A program made the position numbers and the translations under genes. From Liolophura sinensis (Eukaryota; Mollusca; Polyplacophora; Chitonida; Chitonidae), in the NCBI RefSeq assembly GCF_032854445.1, contig NC_088301.1, positions 54,425,187 to 54,489,186 of the forward strand: a stretch of DNA of 64,000 nucleotides, read 5' to 3'. The notes under the pieces are model-generated. The model ran no database searches. It saw only the letters and a list, made by a program, of their open reading frames with translations, and had not been told where the DNA came from. Positions 45,891-58,562 of the stretch are shown in pieces. Position 1 is the stretch's first letter; every line of letters begins with the position of its first letter.

Positions 45891-46760
45891 TGCGACACGT
45901 CGACGCATCACTGGACCCAATGTTGAGGAACCCCATTAGGCGGCAACATTTCATCGACTTTATACAAAAGGAAATGCAGAGCATGACAAAGGACATGCAG
46001 AGCTCCCACCACCTCTACGAGATTGAGAAGAATCCCAATCAATTCATCTGCCAAATTTCAAGATGTGTCATTAAATGACGTGCTTCTAAGAGAAACCGAT
46101 CGCCTGGGAATCCTGCTTTGTTTCCGGAACTGAAACACTGCTGTCACTGCGGACATCCAACAGATGTTTCACAGCTTCTATGTCAGAGAAGATCATAGGA
46201 ATTACCTTCGGGTTCTGCAGTTCCGACACAATAACCCTGAGAAGGAACGTGCGTCCACGCCTTTGGGAATGGCCAGCAGTGGCAACCTACGGTTTGAGGC
46301 ACATCTCTACGGCATGGAGCGCCGAATTTGGCCATGAAGTTAGTGAATCGTCAACCTCAACTTTTATGCTGGCGATGCCCTGACAGCCCAATCGACGGCG
46401 GACACCGACATTGACCTCACGAGGAGAACTCTACAGACGCTGAAGAAGGACGGTAATTTGCGTCTACATAAGATTCCCTCAAACAGTTCCGAGGTCATGG
46501 AAGCTTTTTCGCCGGATGACCACGCGATGGATCCGAAAACTTGGATCTTGCCAACAACTCCGTTCCATTACACCTTAGGTTAGGCCTGACGTGAGACTTG
46601 AACTGTGATATATTCACATTGCAAGTATCGAAGAGCCCTAAACCATTCACTCGTTGTGGAATTTTGTCATTCTCCGGCAACTGATGTCAGAAACTAAAGG
46701 CTGGGATGAACCACTTCCTAATGATCGTGAGTACGAGTGGCAATACTGGAAAGAGACATT
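45891..46760 (+). pseudogene. BEL/Pao reverse transcriptase, broken
   Basis: Recognisable blocks are PIRRQHFIDFIQKEM (45933-45977), TADIQQMFHSFYVREDHRNYLR (about 46147-46212, in pieces), the catalytic box region FYAGDALT (46362-46385) and LRLHKIPSNSSEVMEAF (about 46459-46509). The catalytic box reads YAGD where Y-x-D-D is required, so one of the two aspartates is lost. Frame changes occur near 46075 and 46250-46350. Confidence 0.7.
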
Positions 46761-47330
46761 AACAGACCTAATTTAAAATCCTAATTGTATCCGTAGAGAG
46801 GTTCGTGTTTTCTCAGATGCCTCTGAGAAAGCAATTACCGCAATTGCTATCAAAGAAGACGTTAGTAACAACTTTAGCTTTATTCTTGACAACGCTAAGG
46901 TTGCACGTACACATTGACACACATTTCCGAGGCTTAAGTTGTGTGCGGCAGCTCCAGCTGTTCAGACAGCAAAACTAGTTTCAAATGATGTAAACAGAGA
47001 CTATTTCCTTCTTTACAGACAGTAAAGTTATGCTAGCCTATCTTCATAACGAATTCAGGCGGTTCTATGTTTATGTCAGCTACCGCGTTGAGCGCATCAG
47101 AAAGTCAACATCTTCACAACAATGGTCTTACGCACCAACCCAACTCAATCCAGCTGATGATGGAACTAGGTCCATCCCCGCATCCCGAATGGCATCTGCC
47201 TCATGGCTAATCCCTGGAGGGATCGTCGTTTCTAAGGAACGTCAACAGCATGCTCGAGCTGCAGTTTCCAGTAAAAGACGCAGAACAGGACAAAGTAGTG
47301 AGACCTCAAGTCTTCGCCTTTGAAATCTGA
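46761..47330 (+). pseudogene. BEL/Pao RNase H region, broken
   Basis: The frame near 46800-46900 reads VRVFSDASEKAITAIAIKED, a SDAS start as in the RNase H of BEL/Pao elements. It continues in fragments (PRLKLCAAAPAVQTAKLVS) to the 47030-47323 frame. Several stops interrupt it. Confidence 0.6.
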
Positions 47331-47404
47331 AGTTTTATCAGATAGCCTACTTGACAACCACCGGTTTCAGCCATTCTTCTCTTGGAAAAGGCTAGTAGAG
47401 ACAC

Positions 47405-48340
47405 TTGCTCGCCTCAAACACATTGCGTGTTCATTCCGAACACAGTCAGACTGCAACTGAGATGCGCTCAACGCAGGTTCGTAAAATGTTCATGGAAGAC
47501 TTCAAGAAAGAATACATCATCAGACAGGTACAGCGAATCTTTGGCAAGAAAATACGTTGCATCATGGACAAGAAGCCTACCCCAAAAGATAGCTCCATAA
47601 TTTCATTGTCGCCAGGTCTTGACGAGAATGGCCTTTTGGACTTTCGCGGAACGAAGCTTAGCATCGAAGACAAGAATCCTCTGATCATTCCTGGACGAAA
47701 CCATATTGCAACCCTGCTGGTTGGTCATTATCATGAGCTAGTGAAACGCCAGGGAGCTGTAAGGGCAACAGGTCTAGGGATCTCCACCTCGATTCATCAC
47801 TGTGGTAAATGTCGCAAGCTGTGAGGTATTCCAGTACAACAGAAGATACCTGATCTTCCTGTGGAACGGATCACACCAGTACCTCCGTTCACGCTTGTTG
47901 GAGTCGACACCTTCGGACCTTCGGACCTTCGTCCATTGTCAGACGGCGTATACGTGGAGGTCAAGCCAACAGCAAGAGATGGGCGATTCTTTTCACATAC
48001 TTGACCACCTGGGCTATACATATTGAGGTAGTCGAAGAACTAAGTTCATAAGCCTTTATCTGTGTTCTTCCCAGATTCGTTTCCATAAGAGGACAAGTCA
48101 ATCAGTTCAGGTCCGACAGAGGTACAAACTTCAATGGAGCCATGGATACTCGCAAATCAATGCTACTAACGTTGAAGATGGACCAGTTCGTGAATTTCTT
48201 TCCGACAAAGGAATTGAATGTTTAATCAATCCACCTCACTCGTCCCAAATGGAAGACGCGTGGGAACGCCTGATTCTAGTCACTAGGCGTATTTTGGTGT
48301 CCACGGTGACAGATGTGACAGCTGCAAACATGACGTCCTA
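47405..48340 (+). pseudogene. BEL/Pao integrase with intact D, D, E residues in broken frames
   Basis: The 139-codon frame 47405-47824 carries the zinc-binding head, with HYHE (about 47727) and HHCGKC (about 47800). The core blocks follow: FTLVGVDTFGP with the first Asp at 47906, FRSDRGTNF with the second Asp at 48115, and PHSSQMEDAWERLI with the Glu at 48264. All three catalytic codons survive, but stops and frameshifts after 47824 and near 48000-48050 prevent expression. Confidence 0.7.
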
Positions 48341-48469
48341 ATAACATTTCTTGCTGAGGTATGTGCCATTATTACATTGTAAATGCCCCCCTAAAACAGT
48401 TCTTTTGTCAGATCCCGAGGAACTCTTCACACGTAGCTAATCAACCTAGCTTACTCAGAAGACATCCAT

Positions 48470-48802
48470 TAAAGCACTTGGAGTTTACGATCTGAAAGAC
48501 TTGTATCGTGCACAATGGAAGCGTGTGTAGGTTCTGGGAAACACTTTTGAGATTGTTGGAAAGGGCTGTACCGTCAAAATCTTCAGGTGAGACTTAAGTG
48601 GCAAACCGAACAGCCCGACATCAAAACCGCTGATGTTGTTCTCTTGAAAGAGAAAAATGCTCAGCGAAGTGAGTGGCCTGTTGGTGTTGTTAATTCGTCT
48701 ATGTATGTTATACGATTTTTCATTTCAAGGGAGGTAGCTCTTAAGGTCAATTGGCGTATTATATGTCATCCTCGACTGTCGCCCATTACTCACTGTAAGT
48801 AA
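48470..48802 (+). pseudogene. BEL/Pao integrase C-terminal domain
   Basis: LGVYDLKDLYRAQWKRV (about 48478-48530) and DVVLLKEKNAQRSEWPVGVV (about 48630-48690, within the open frame 48587-48802) are typical of the DNA-binding C-terminus of BEL/Pao integrases. The frame ends at 48802, close to where the element should end. Confidence 0.65.
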
Positions 48803-48850
48803 AAGATTGTTTTTCCTTGTATTTTACAGCTTTTTAACCTTTCCCATATT

Positions 48851-51800
48851 TGGAAGTTCTCGTATCACAATAACGATTGTTGGGACACATCCTCCGCCTT
48901 CATGTTCTACAACTGGAACTTATGGGGGGTAGCTAATTGCAATCCCTCCCCTGGAGAGGCAGTATAGGTACTGTGGAATCCGCCCAAGACCGTTTAGCCT
49001 CGTAACAATGACCATCTAGATAATAATTCACGCGTGAAAATTAATTGATCATTATTAAGTTAAGGTTATTAAGTTTAACGTGGTTGACATGAACAATCAA
49101 TTATTTGGCAGTTAGCCTAGATGGAGTATTTGGCTATATTTGCTAATGCTTGAAAGAAAAACGGCCTTGGTTGTTAACTTTGATGAAAAGAAATAAATTC
49201 GCCTTCTGGAGGACGTGGAAACAACAACTTTCCTCTTGTTTAATTTATCGTTCTTTAAGCCGTACTCAAGGATATTTTACTTAAAACCAGGCAGATCCCG
49301 AGAGAAACTAGACTAGAATTCACAGCATTGTGAAGATCATTCCTGGATCATTGAGCCGAGCTGGCACGCTAATCACCTCCGCCCTGGAGGACCCCTTTTC
49401 TGTTGTCGTCTGTATGGCGTTATCTCCACGGCCACGATCATACGTCTTCGTGCTAAATGCTGGACTGTTGACCAGCAGGAGAGCTTCCTGTTATTTAAAG
49501 GAAAAGAAAAGAAAAATAAGAGGTAATCATCTGACAAATCTTGATTGCATTTAAATACGTTTAATAATCTGAATCCTAAGGTGGGCTTTGTTGGGTGTCG
49601 AAGCCTCAAAGTAAGGGACTGATTATAGATATGACGATGAAGATGTCACTACTACAGACAATGTTTATAATTAGCCACAATGAGAACGATTATTTTTGCC
49701 ATAACTTTAATGGAAGAAATAAAAAAAAATCTACGAGGCAAACTTCATGAAAGCAGTTTTAGGTAAGTACAGACATACGTTGCATGGAATAAGGACTGAA
49801 GACGTAAGGACTGTGTTGTTTACGCCAAGTGATACAAGCTCATGAAAAATTGTCTTTTGCTGATATGGAAAAAACAATCTGGAATAGGGGACATTTATGT
49901 AAATAGCGTAGACGGCAGGTTTCAGTCAGTTCCCTGAGGGTACTTGTCTATGCAGGCATAGAATATTAAAACCTGCAACAAAAAAGATGTTAAATGTTTG
50001 TCTAACACAGCCATTTTGCACTTGAAATATGTTGAATTCGATGAATTACGCTCGTTGATTCAAAGTAACCAATGAAATAGTTGTTCTTAACCTATAGAAA
50101 TGAATGCATAAAATTTTATTATTATATACTGAGGGCCATTTCTTTCATGTTTTATTTTCGTTATCATTTCGTACCGTGAACTAAACCGCTTCTGCACTGA
50201 AAGTGTTTCCTTCATGTAAACACTGACGAAGACCCCACAGTGGCAACGATTCATGCCATTTTCATTCAACGGGAACTTGGCCTTTCAGGTTATAGGTTGT
50301 ATAACATTGTATTATCGTTCTTCAGCATTATGAGCCTGGCTGTGGAAATAGGATGCATATTATTTCAGACATTTCGATTTTATCCAGGCTCTAACATTAT
50401 TGCTGATCTTTTATTTATTAGGATTAGCAATGACAAGCCGGTGGCCTTACCGTCGCCAATGTGACGAATACCGAGTAATAATGTTTGAAACATCCTCTCA
50501 CAATCATGGGCATATAGGCCTTCTCGCAAAGTTGAAATGCAGATTACAGATAGTTATGTAGAGAGCTGATCGCCGTCGCAGAAGTTAATTTCTTAAGACC
50601 ACGTTAAACACCAATCAATCGATCGATTTTTAGCAACAAAGACTAATAACCGCTTGTTCAACACGAACGACCGAAGAACTACGAAAACATATAAATTTTG
50701 AAATTAAGACGGATTAATGCAGAGAAAGTGCCAACAGTGGCGGTGGTGGTGTTGTAAGGATTTTCTAAATACATTAACGTTTTTTACGTCTAAATTAACT
50801 GTGTATACTAATTAGATATTTACAGGCAGCTGTTCAGTGTACACCAGGCGTAGGCACATTTCGCATAAAGCAGTATAAGCCTTGAGCTGCTTTACAACTC
50901 ATGTGTATTTACTCTGAACAAGGTTTGTTCAGACAAACGTTCTTCCCTGACGCTTTATACCCATGTGCCCATTGTCTCACCTCCCATTTTGGAAATATTG
51001 TCATGTTGCATTCCGGTTTTCGACCAAAGTAATTGTGTCATCATGACCCCACTGGACAACACAAAACATGTACCCTAATTTTTCTAAAAATTGAGACAGA
51101 TAGTAGTAGTGTTGAAAGCAGAATATTGCATTTCTTTACCAGCGTGTTGGAAAAGTAAAGATATGAGTATGTTGTTCATAAGATGCTCAAACCATGCGGA
51201 AAAAAAGAAACTCAATATTCCTGCTAGAGTTACATTTATATTGTTCAAAATGAGCCGACCCGGTGTCCCAAAATTTAAAAGAAACAGGGTAATTATAATT
51301 TGTGGGACATCCGATTGTTCACTTTGCAACAGTATCTCGGTACGATAGAACCTGCATATAGAACGAACCAGTTCATGTAATAATATACATTTTTACAAAC
51401 TACAAGAATCATGTGAACACTATGCTTTGCAGCCGACGTGAAAGCACACAGCTTAGACCTAGGAGAGTTTTGGATATTTTTATGCAATGGACTGGTTTTA
51501 AGTATAACCTCCGAGACAAGTTTGGAGACGTTAACACAACGGAGTTGAACAGCAGTAGATTATAGAGGGCAAGTGACGAGTAGGACCCTCGAATGCCATC
51601 AATTCATCTCAATGAGCCAGGTCAAAGCCCACTTTACATATTCACGCACATTATTTGCATATGTGTATCATTATCAGATCACTGGCATGCCAAAACCCGA
51701 ACTTTGAAGGGAATGATTTGCAAAGTAAAATGGTCTCCTAATTTGCATTTGTCGGTTGGATATATAGTGCTACCAGGCAGTAACATTGTTCAGAGGTGCC

Positions 51801-53194
51801 ACAATAATGTGATTATATAATGGCAACATACACTATCTAACGATGAGGCAGGAGTGTGTTTTGGCTACTTGCCAAAACAGTTATTTATCACTCATATCGA
51901 ATATTGTTCGATATCAACTATGCGCACACCGCATGATGAAGCAAAGCCGATGATACACCATAGGGATGCCATTATGGCTTCAGCACAGTTATGCCCTTCT
52001 TATGACGTATACTGTATGCTGACACTAGCACTACGTTATTGTCCATTGCTCAATCTGTTGCAATTTCCGATGAGAAAATACTTAATATATCGCTGTCATT
52101 AAAACTAATTTAAGTGGCCGCGTGCCATACACTTCTGAAATCAAGACAGGCCCATACATACCAGGAATGTAACATGATATCTATGTTCTGAAGACCATAT
52201 GCACCTGTTCCGATTAGAGCTTTTTCCTTTGTTTGCTCTAAGAATTCATCACGTCCCTTGTGAATACACTCAAATTAAGCTTAACTGCCTCTTTGCCCAT
52301 GTGACGTGGATAATGCTGCTTCCCTAATCCTTCTGTATTCTGGAAAGCCCACTGACTCAGTATAAAGACTGTTAGCGTACTTCAAACGTGTTAACCCAGA
52401 TAAAATTATAAATGACAACTTATTCTTTCGTGGCAATGTTTTAATGGTTCATGACAGTGCTCACAAACATTTGCTACTGGACTATCCGATAAATTGTGAA
52501 GTAATTTGAGAGTCTCGAACATGGCGGACAAAAATCCAAGCCTAAGCCAGTTCAGTGTTTAATTAGCTGTGAAATACGGAGTTGCCCGACCGGTTAAGGG
52601 CAGAGCCATGTTTCCTTATGGTTGGAAAAAAAATTATGGAAAATCAGAAACTCAATAAGAACTGTAAGAGCTGTTCAATAAGAACTCCCTCTCCGCAATA
52701 CCTGAGGATGGGAGTGGGGCCAAACCCGTATGTAGTGGTCCTGGAATTGAGCTTGACTACAGTTAAAGTCAATGTATGGGCGGGTGTCAAAGACGCAATC
52801 AATAGTCCAGTAGCGTGACCCGAGTGCCACATGGGTCAAGACCCCTTCACCACAATTGCTGTTTAGGGCGTTTCCCCTTTGGCTGTTAATAAATGTGAAC
52901 TAAATCTTCACAGCCTCGCTATGACAAACACAGTTGCTATTTATAGCTGCAGGCTATTGGCCGTCGTACCATCACTATCAGGCTCGTCCGTCCCTGGCTT
53001 CACACCATAAAATAACTCATGCATCAACAAAGCAGGAAACAGAGAATATTCAACAAGGCACAATGCTAATTTCATACTCTTTACAGTTCATGCATCGATC
53101 TCCACGTTCGTTTTGTATCTCTGTCGCCACTAGAATTTGTGAAGTCTTCAACAACGCCATGGTCAGTGGAATCAACGTGATGAGGCAGGATATG
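48851..53194. other. No gene recognised
   Basis: Contains one diverged SINE-A copy (49240-49395) and a possible eroded SINE tail near 50600. Open frames near 51091-51348 and 52582-52832 have no recognisable motif. Confidence 0.45.
49240..49395 (-). mobile_element. Diverged SINE-A copy downstream of the BEL/Pao element
   Basis: 'taagccgtactcaaggatat' (tail core) and 'gagctggcacgctaatcacc' (head) are recognisable; the middle is shortened. Confidence 0.6.
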
Positions 53195-53440
53195 GTATCA
53201 GAAAACACAAAACCTCTGTCTCAGCCTTTGCCCCTAATAATCCTTGATACTCATGCATTCTGATTATCTCATACATAGACCTACATAACATGGTTTTAAC
53301 GGACGCCTGAAACTGTTTTATATCAGTATGCTGAATATGGGTCTGCACGATGACATCAGTGGTGAGGTTAAGCCTAAAGAAGCGTACGTGCGCCGCACAG
53401 GCTCCAAAAAGTCTTAGCTTGTCTAGAGGGGGCAGTTGTA
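53195..53440 (+). repeat. Dispersed repeat pair, copy 1
   Basis: Shares with 56935-57230 the blocks 'aaacctctg.ctcagcctttg', 'tgaaactgttttat' and 'cgcacaggctcca'. The family is not recognised. Confidence 0.45.
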
Positions 53441-53933
53441 TAAAGACCTGTAAGGGGTATGGGTCACTTCTTCCTGCGCAAGTATGATTATAGTTCTGAA
53501 AGGATAACTGTTATGGGATTGCATTACATGGGATTGTATCCAATTGGATGTATGGAATCGGAATGCCTCATTAAATGAAACAGTTGCCGCAACAGAACAA
53601 TGGAGGAAATATGTAGCCCATATGCTGTCGAATCAAGGGAGATAATCAGGAACCAGACACAGGACAACACAATCAAAGGCACAAGCACAAGCTGTTTGCC
53701 CAGCGCGTAGAAAAGTCCGCATAAATGTGATAATATTCATTGAGTATTCTATTTATTTGTGAATATTTTTGTAACAAATTGCACAAAGTCAGCTTTTTCA
53801 CTAATCATATTTGCATAAAGAGTTAAAGACCAAAAGAAAACGACCAGTCGAAAGGCTTGCATAGAACAATTTATTAAAGAAAAATTCAGTAGCAGACAAA
53901 AACACTTTTGAGAAATATATCATGTGAAGGAAA

Positions 53934-54194
53934 TTTATTTATTTATTTGATTGGTACATTACGCCATACTCAAGAATATTTCACTTATACGACGGCGAAA
54001 AGCATTAGTGTGGGGAAACCGGACAGAGCACACAGAAAACTATGATCATCCTTAGGTTGCCTACAAACTTTCCCACGTACTACCGGAGAGGAAGCAAGCA
54101 TGGGCTGGAATTGAACTCACAGCGTCCGTAAAAGGCTCCTGAGTAACTGTGCCGCGCTGGCACGCTAAACACTCGGCCGTAGAAGCCCCCGGGC
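53934..54194 (-). mobile_element. SINE-A copy, full-length
   Basis: Minus orientation: (ATTT)n tail, core 'acgccatactcaagaatatt', body, and at the right end the tRNA-like head, whose reverse complement contains 'acggccgagtgtttagcgtg' (A-box region) and 'gtgagttcaattcc' (B-box region). The tRNA-like sequence marks it as a pol III-derived SINE, not a tRNA gene. Confidence 0.8.
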
Positions 54195-56776
54195 CTTCAA
54201 AATAGATAGAGGACTAAAGTACCCTAAATCCAAATATAAAAATCATTTCTTGACCACAGCGCAAAGCATACAGTAGGCCTGGTTGGAGGAGTCTGGTTAT
54301 TATACCCTTAACATGTAAAATGGGCCTTATACATATATGTAGGATTGCTACACTTTTCATCTGCTTAAACACGAACTGTGATTGGCGCGAATGCATTATA
54401 CGATATTTTTAGTGTTTGCTTGCTACCATACTTTCTTGCTCAAATGATACTTCGCTCAATGTCGGCCTACATGTGACCACAAGATTGTACTATCATACAA
54501 CCATCAGTGACATTTTTGCATTAATACATTAATGATTTTAAAACACATTGTGTACCGAAATGTACCGAAAACTGGCGGCTTCCGCATATATATGATTTAT
54601 ATATGATGGTGGCCAAACACTACACGGCTTACCGTGGATAAACAATGTATGAACATACCCTAACCTTACAACTGCTAAAGCAGCTTTTGCATGTAGGCCT
54701 ATATGCCCAAGGCCTACATTCATGGCATGCAGGACAACCAAACGCTCTCCTTAGCCGTAAGGCTCAATCTAATTTAACATCGCCATTTCAAAGCAGTCAG
54801 CTCAATTGGTTAAACACGTCCTCCGTTAAAACTTCTTTGATAAAACACTGCTTCGTCTGGCCCTTTATCAATTAACCTATTTATCACCCTGCTTGATTAA
54901 CCAGTGCTTCTTGTGATTCCTTCTTGCTTATAGTGCCAAGTGGCCAAAGACTCAATACTTGAAAGAACTGGGAATAAATTTGGGATGCATGTTTTCTTTT
55001 TATCGTTATTATGAATCAATTAACGTGAACTTCAGCGTATTTTGCTGATACTATGGCGTCGTAATTTCCTGTCAGTTTCGACGCATCTATTTTCTTCCTT
55101 TTCTCCAGTACTCCATAAAGAGACCATACACGCGGTAAGACGCACAGGACTCGGACTCATGTAATCAAATCCAAACCGAACGGTTTCATTCATTATCGGG
55201 TATGCAAGAACTCGGTATGAACCTTTTCAGAATACCCATCTACATTTAATCAAAGTGTACATCATTTATAATTCATTTATATATTTTCACGAGAGATTTT
55301 GCAGATATTAGCAAATATATGTTTTGTCTCATCAGGTAACCTGCACTGTCAAATGTTGCTCGTTGGGTAACGATCAGCCAGGTAAAGCAATCGTTAGTGC
55401 TCGTTGCTCATGTGGACTTCACTCCAGTAGGCAGCAAGGCGACACCCTAACACCAGAAAACAGATGAAAAGGCGAAGTTTGACTTTGCAACCTATCGAAA
55501 ATGGCAAAAAGAGCAAAGTTAACATCGATGTTTTGAATTGGAAAACGGTCGAAAACAGGAAAAGACGAGGCGAAAACTAAAAATTACGGAGCTGAATCAT
55601 CTTCGCATTTTCTGGTTTTCGCCTTGCATTTTCATTTTTTTCACCTTTTCGTTACATGTGTAAGGTCGAAACTTAGAAAACATGGAAAGCCGCATCCGGT
55701 TTTCGTAATATTTTGACAGCCCTTTGATGACAATTGGCAGCGATGGTATATAGGGGCAGTGTAGGTCTACTGCATGTGCGCTTTCGAGCACTTAGCTAAG
55801 TACGCTTCGCACAGCTATTTCATGTACATCGTTCTCTCGTAGACCTAAGTCTTGCACTGGGCTTCAGTCGATGATTGATTATATATATAATTCAGCAGAA
55901 ACCCATTAAGACTCTTGGAAGAATTCCAGAGACAGACTTCCGCAAGAAATTGTTGATTTATCGATTGGTTGATTTAGTAACGTTGGGATTGTCACAGCCA
56001 GTTAAATATCTCATTTTAAAACGTTCTTCGGCACAATACAAATATCAGATATCAAATATCACAATTCAAATACATATATGGCTTGCAATGCCATTACAGA
56101 TTGATCTCAGTCTGCATATCACCGAGGAGCTCAACTGACTTGTGTGTTCAGTATCTCCGCCTTGGAGCTCAATCGGAGATGACGCATACTGCTACACTAC
56201 GAAACAGGCTAATTCAGTCCCACAAATCTGCTAGTCCTGCGTTGTCAAGCTGAACACGACACGTCGTTTCACGCAAATGGCATTTATCTAAATTAGCCCT
56301 TAACTGAGCCGTTGTTGTCAAAGACAATGAGGTCATGCACACAAAATGGCTGCACTTTATGCGACTGTCTGCATGCATGCAAGCTAACTAGTTAATATGC
56401 CACTCAGCAGTGGACGGCAAGTAATGTCCGCGTACGTGATACAAATCTGTAAGAAAAGGCTACTCATAAATGTGTACGAACCCAGGCTGAACTAGAACTG
56501 CTGGATATACAACGATATAATTTTTCGTGCTTTATTTTTTTATCTGCCAAATTTGAATGTAATTTGTGCATGCGACAGAGTACTTACAGTCAGCATACAT
56601 CAACGTCAATCTCCAATATAATTAAATGCTTCGCATAGCAGAAATGTTAGCATCATTTTAGACCAATTTTCGTTTGTGTAAATATGCCCATACATATTGT
56701 TCTGTCTTAGCCAGTGTTCACACAAACCTGAATATAGGACCACTTATGTCTGCCTTTTCTCTTTCACACATGGTCT
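54195..56776. other. No gene recognised
   Basis: No long open frame, repeat match or motif identified. Confidence 0.45.
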
Positions 56777-56895
56777 ACATGTAGAACAGGGAGTAAAACT
56801 AGAGCAGCGACGACAGTGTGATAGTTGGCAAATTGTCGCAAGTAACTGGTGAAATACGGTCTAACTCTCGCCAATTTACCTCAGCTGGGATTTTA
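56777..56895 (-). repeat. R1 interspersed repeat, copy f, body
   Basis: Inverted R1 body ('taactggtgaaatacggtct', 'caatttacctcagctgggatttt'). Its spacer and 50-bp block resume at 57585-57690, so about 690 bp appear to have been inserted. Confidence 0.7.
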
Positions 56896-56934
56896 ATTAA
56901 GCCCAGTACACAAAGCGCTTTTCAACGACCGGAC

Positions 56935-57230
56935 CCTACTTAACTCTGGCCGACTCTGGCTGCTAATGTCAGTCTGGGTCGTGTCTGGTTGGATGGAGGG
57001 TATACGCAAAATCTCTGCCTCAACCTTTGTCTCTACCAATTCAGTCATTATCATTAATGGTATATAAGATATACACAACATGATTGTAACATCTGAAACA
57101 ATTTTATTGCTTTATTAAATAGTAGTGAGTCTATGTCTACACAAGCCTTTGCGTGCGTCACACAGGCTCCAATGGATAGGCTTCCAGCAACAATTTTTCA
57201 AAATTTACTTTCTACGTGTCCAGAGGTGAA
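56935..57230 (+). repeat. Dispersed repeat pair, copy 2 (inside the insertion that splits R1 copy f)
   Basis: Diverged match to 53195-53440. It lies wholly inside the roughly 690-bp sequence that separates the two halves of R1 copy f. Confidence 0.45.
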
Positions 57231-57584
57231 AACGTGAAAAAACGTGAAGCTCTGATTGTCTGAAAGCATAAGATCGTCGCCGACAATTGTCGGACTAAAG
57301 CACTGTATATATAGGTGTAAAAGGCGATATGACGCCCCACTAGGGCCAATTAATTTTTGGACAAAATAGACCTATATCGCACGGCTAGATCCTGACCGAT
57401 TCTACCTGAAGCCGACTTTGCCCCAAAATTTGAACCGATGTCTGAATTGTTTATTGTCCAGTCGGATCATATCGGTATGGGATGGGATCCACTCGAGTAG
57501 TCGTGTCGTGGTAAAACCACCAGTGTGTACTGGCCTTTACTCTAATTATTCATATAAATGCGTAAGAAAGGAAAAAACAAACAA

Positions 57585-57690
57585 AGTGCAGCGGTGTTAA
57601 GAGCAATGATATAGGCGTAGGCCTACGTCACTAGTGTAGAATTACTCAAAATTCTGCGTTGTCATCACATTTAATAAGGACTTTCGTCAC
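57585..57690 (-). repeat. R1 copy f, displaced spacer and 50-bp block
   Basis: 'tcactagtgtagaattactcaaaat' and 'ttgtcatcacattta' match 10420-10470 (copy b). In copy b this block is only about 50 bp beyond the body. Confidence 0.6.
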
Positions 57691-58510
57691 ACAAAAGCGC
57701 ATAGCTATCAGTCCGGGAACTCTTTAGGTCCACCAACAGAATCCTGGCTTCTGCAGACATACGATCTGCAATACGAAAGACTGCAACATGGAGAGTAAAC
57801 CAGACTATTTCGTTCTAACTGGTCATGCAAATGTTTAAACTCAAGGCGTACTAGCTATCAAATTATCAGAATCCTTTGTCTGTCTAAATCGTTTAGGCAT
57901 ACAAAGTTCCTCATGAAGTCCTACCGTGCACAAGTAAATTACCTGTAATTTGACAGTAACTTCGAAGCCAGGTAACTGCTTTGACAGGTGAATCAACACA
58001 CATGCACGGTACGAGTCATACATATATAATAGCTTATAAACAAAATGCACACGCTTTCATCCATGCTTATGCTACAACATCACAGAATGAAATTTCGGGC
58101 TTCGAACTATACTTCAGTCCATGTAAGTGACTTTTGGGTGTCACAACGAGTCACATAAAATGCATAAAATTTACTGAATCGTTCGTGACTGCCGAGAGTT
58201 GCAATGCTAGCGAGCTGTGCTTGTTTGTCCCGCAGCGTAGGATTCTTGGTCAGGCGCACTCGAAATAGCTTTATCTTGATAAAAGCGAAAACCTGTGAAT
58301 GTCGCCAATACGTGACTCATTGCTACCCATTCCCCACAATCCGAGCACATATCTCAAGAAATGTTTCAACTGGCTTAACCAAAGAGAATGAAAAGGTCAG
58401 TTGAATTAATAACTTTACAGGTTTAAACAATGGAGCCAAATGCGACGAGGCAGACCACAAAGCCTGTAAATTATGAGTACAAACTTTACAATCTCATGCC
58501 GTTCAGCTAT
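57691..58510. other. No gene recognised
   Basis: Short accidental open frames only (57841-58050, 58204-58404). Confidence 0.45.
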
Positions 58511-58562
58511 GGTCAAAGGGAGAGAATCGGTGTTAGATTAGCTATTGATTACCTCCCTTTGC
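58511..58562. repeat. Hairpin repeat H1
   Basis: Left arm 'ggtcaaagggagagaatc' and right arm 'gattacctccctttg' are imperfect inverted copies. First member of the cluster that fills 58.5-64.0 kb. Confidence 0.65.

Larger units (their letters stand above)
43680..48850 (+). mobile_element. BEL/Pao-type LTR retrotransposon, nearly full-length internal region, inactivated
   Basis: The plus strand carries, in BEL/Pao order, a gag coiled region, gag zinc fingers, an aspartic protease of the BEL type, reverse transcriptase, RNase H, and an integrase with zinc-binding head and C-terminal domain. The reading frame is broken at many points, so no protein can be made. I could not find a matching pair of LTRs by eye; a G-rich run (48924-48929) could be a polypurine tract. 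The Pao order, protease before reverse transcriptase and integrase last, is clear. Confidence 0.78.
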
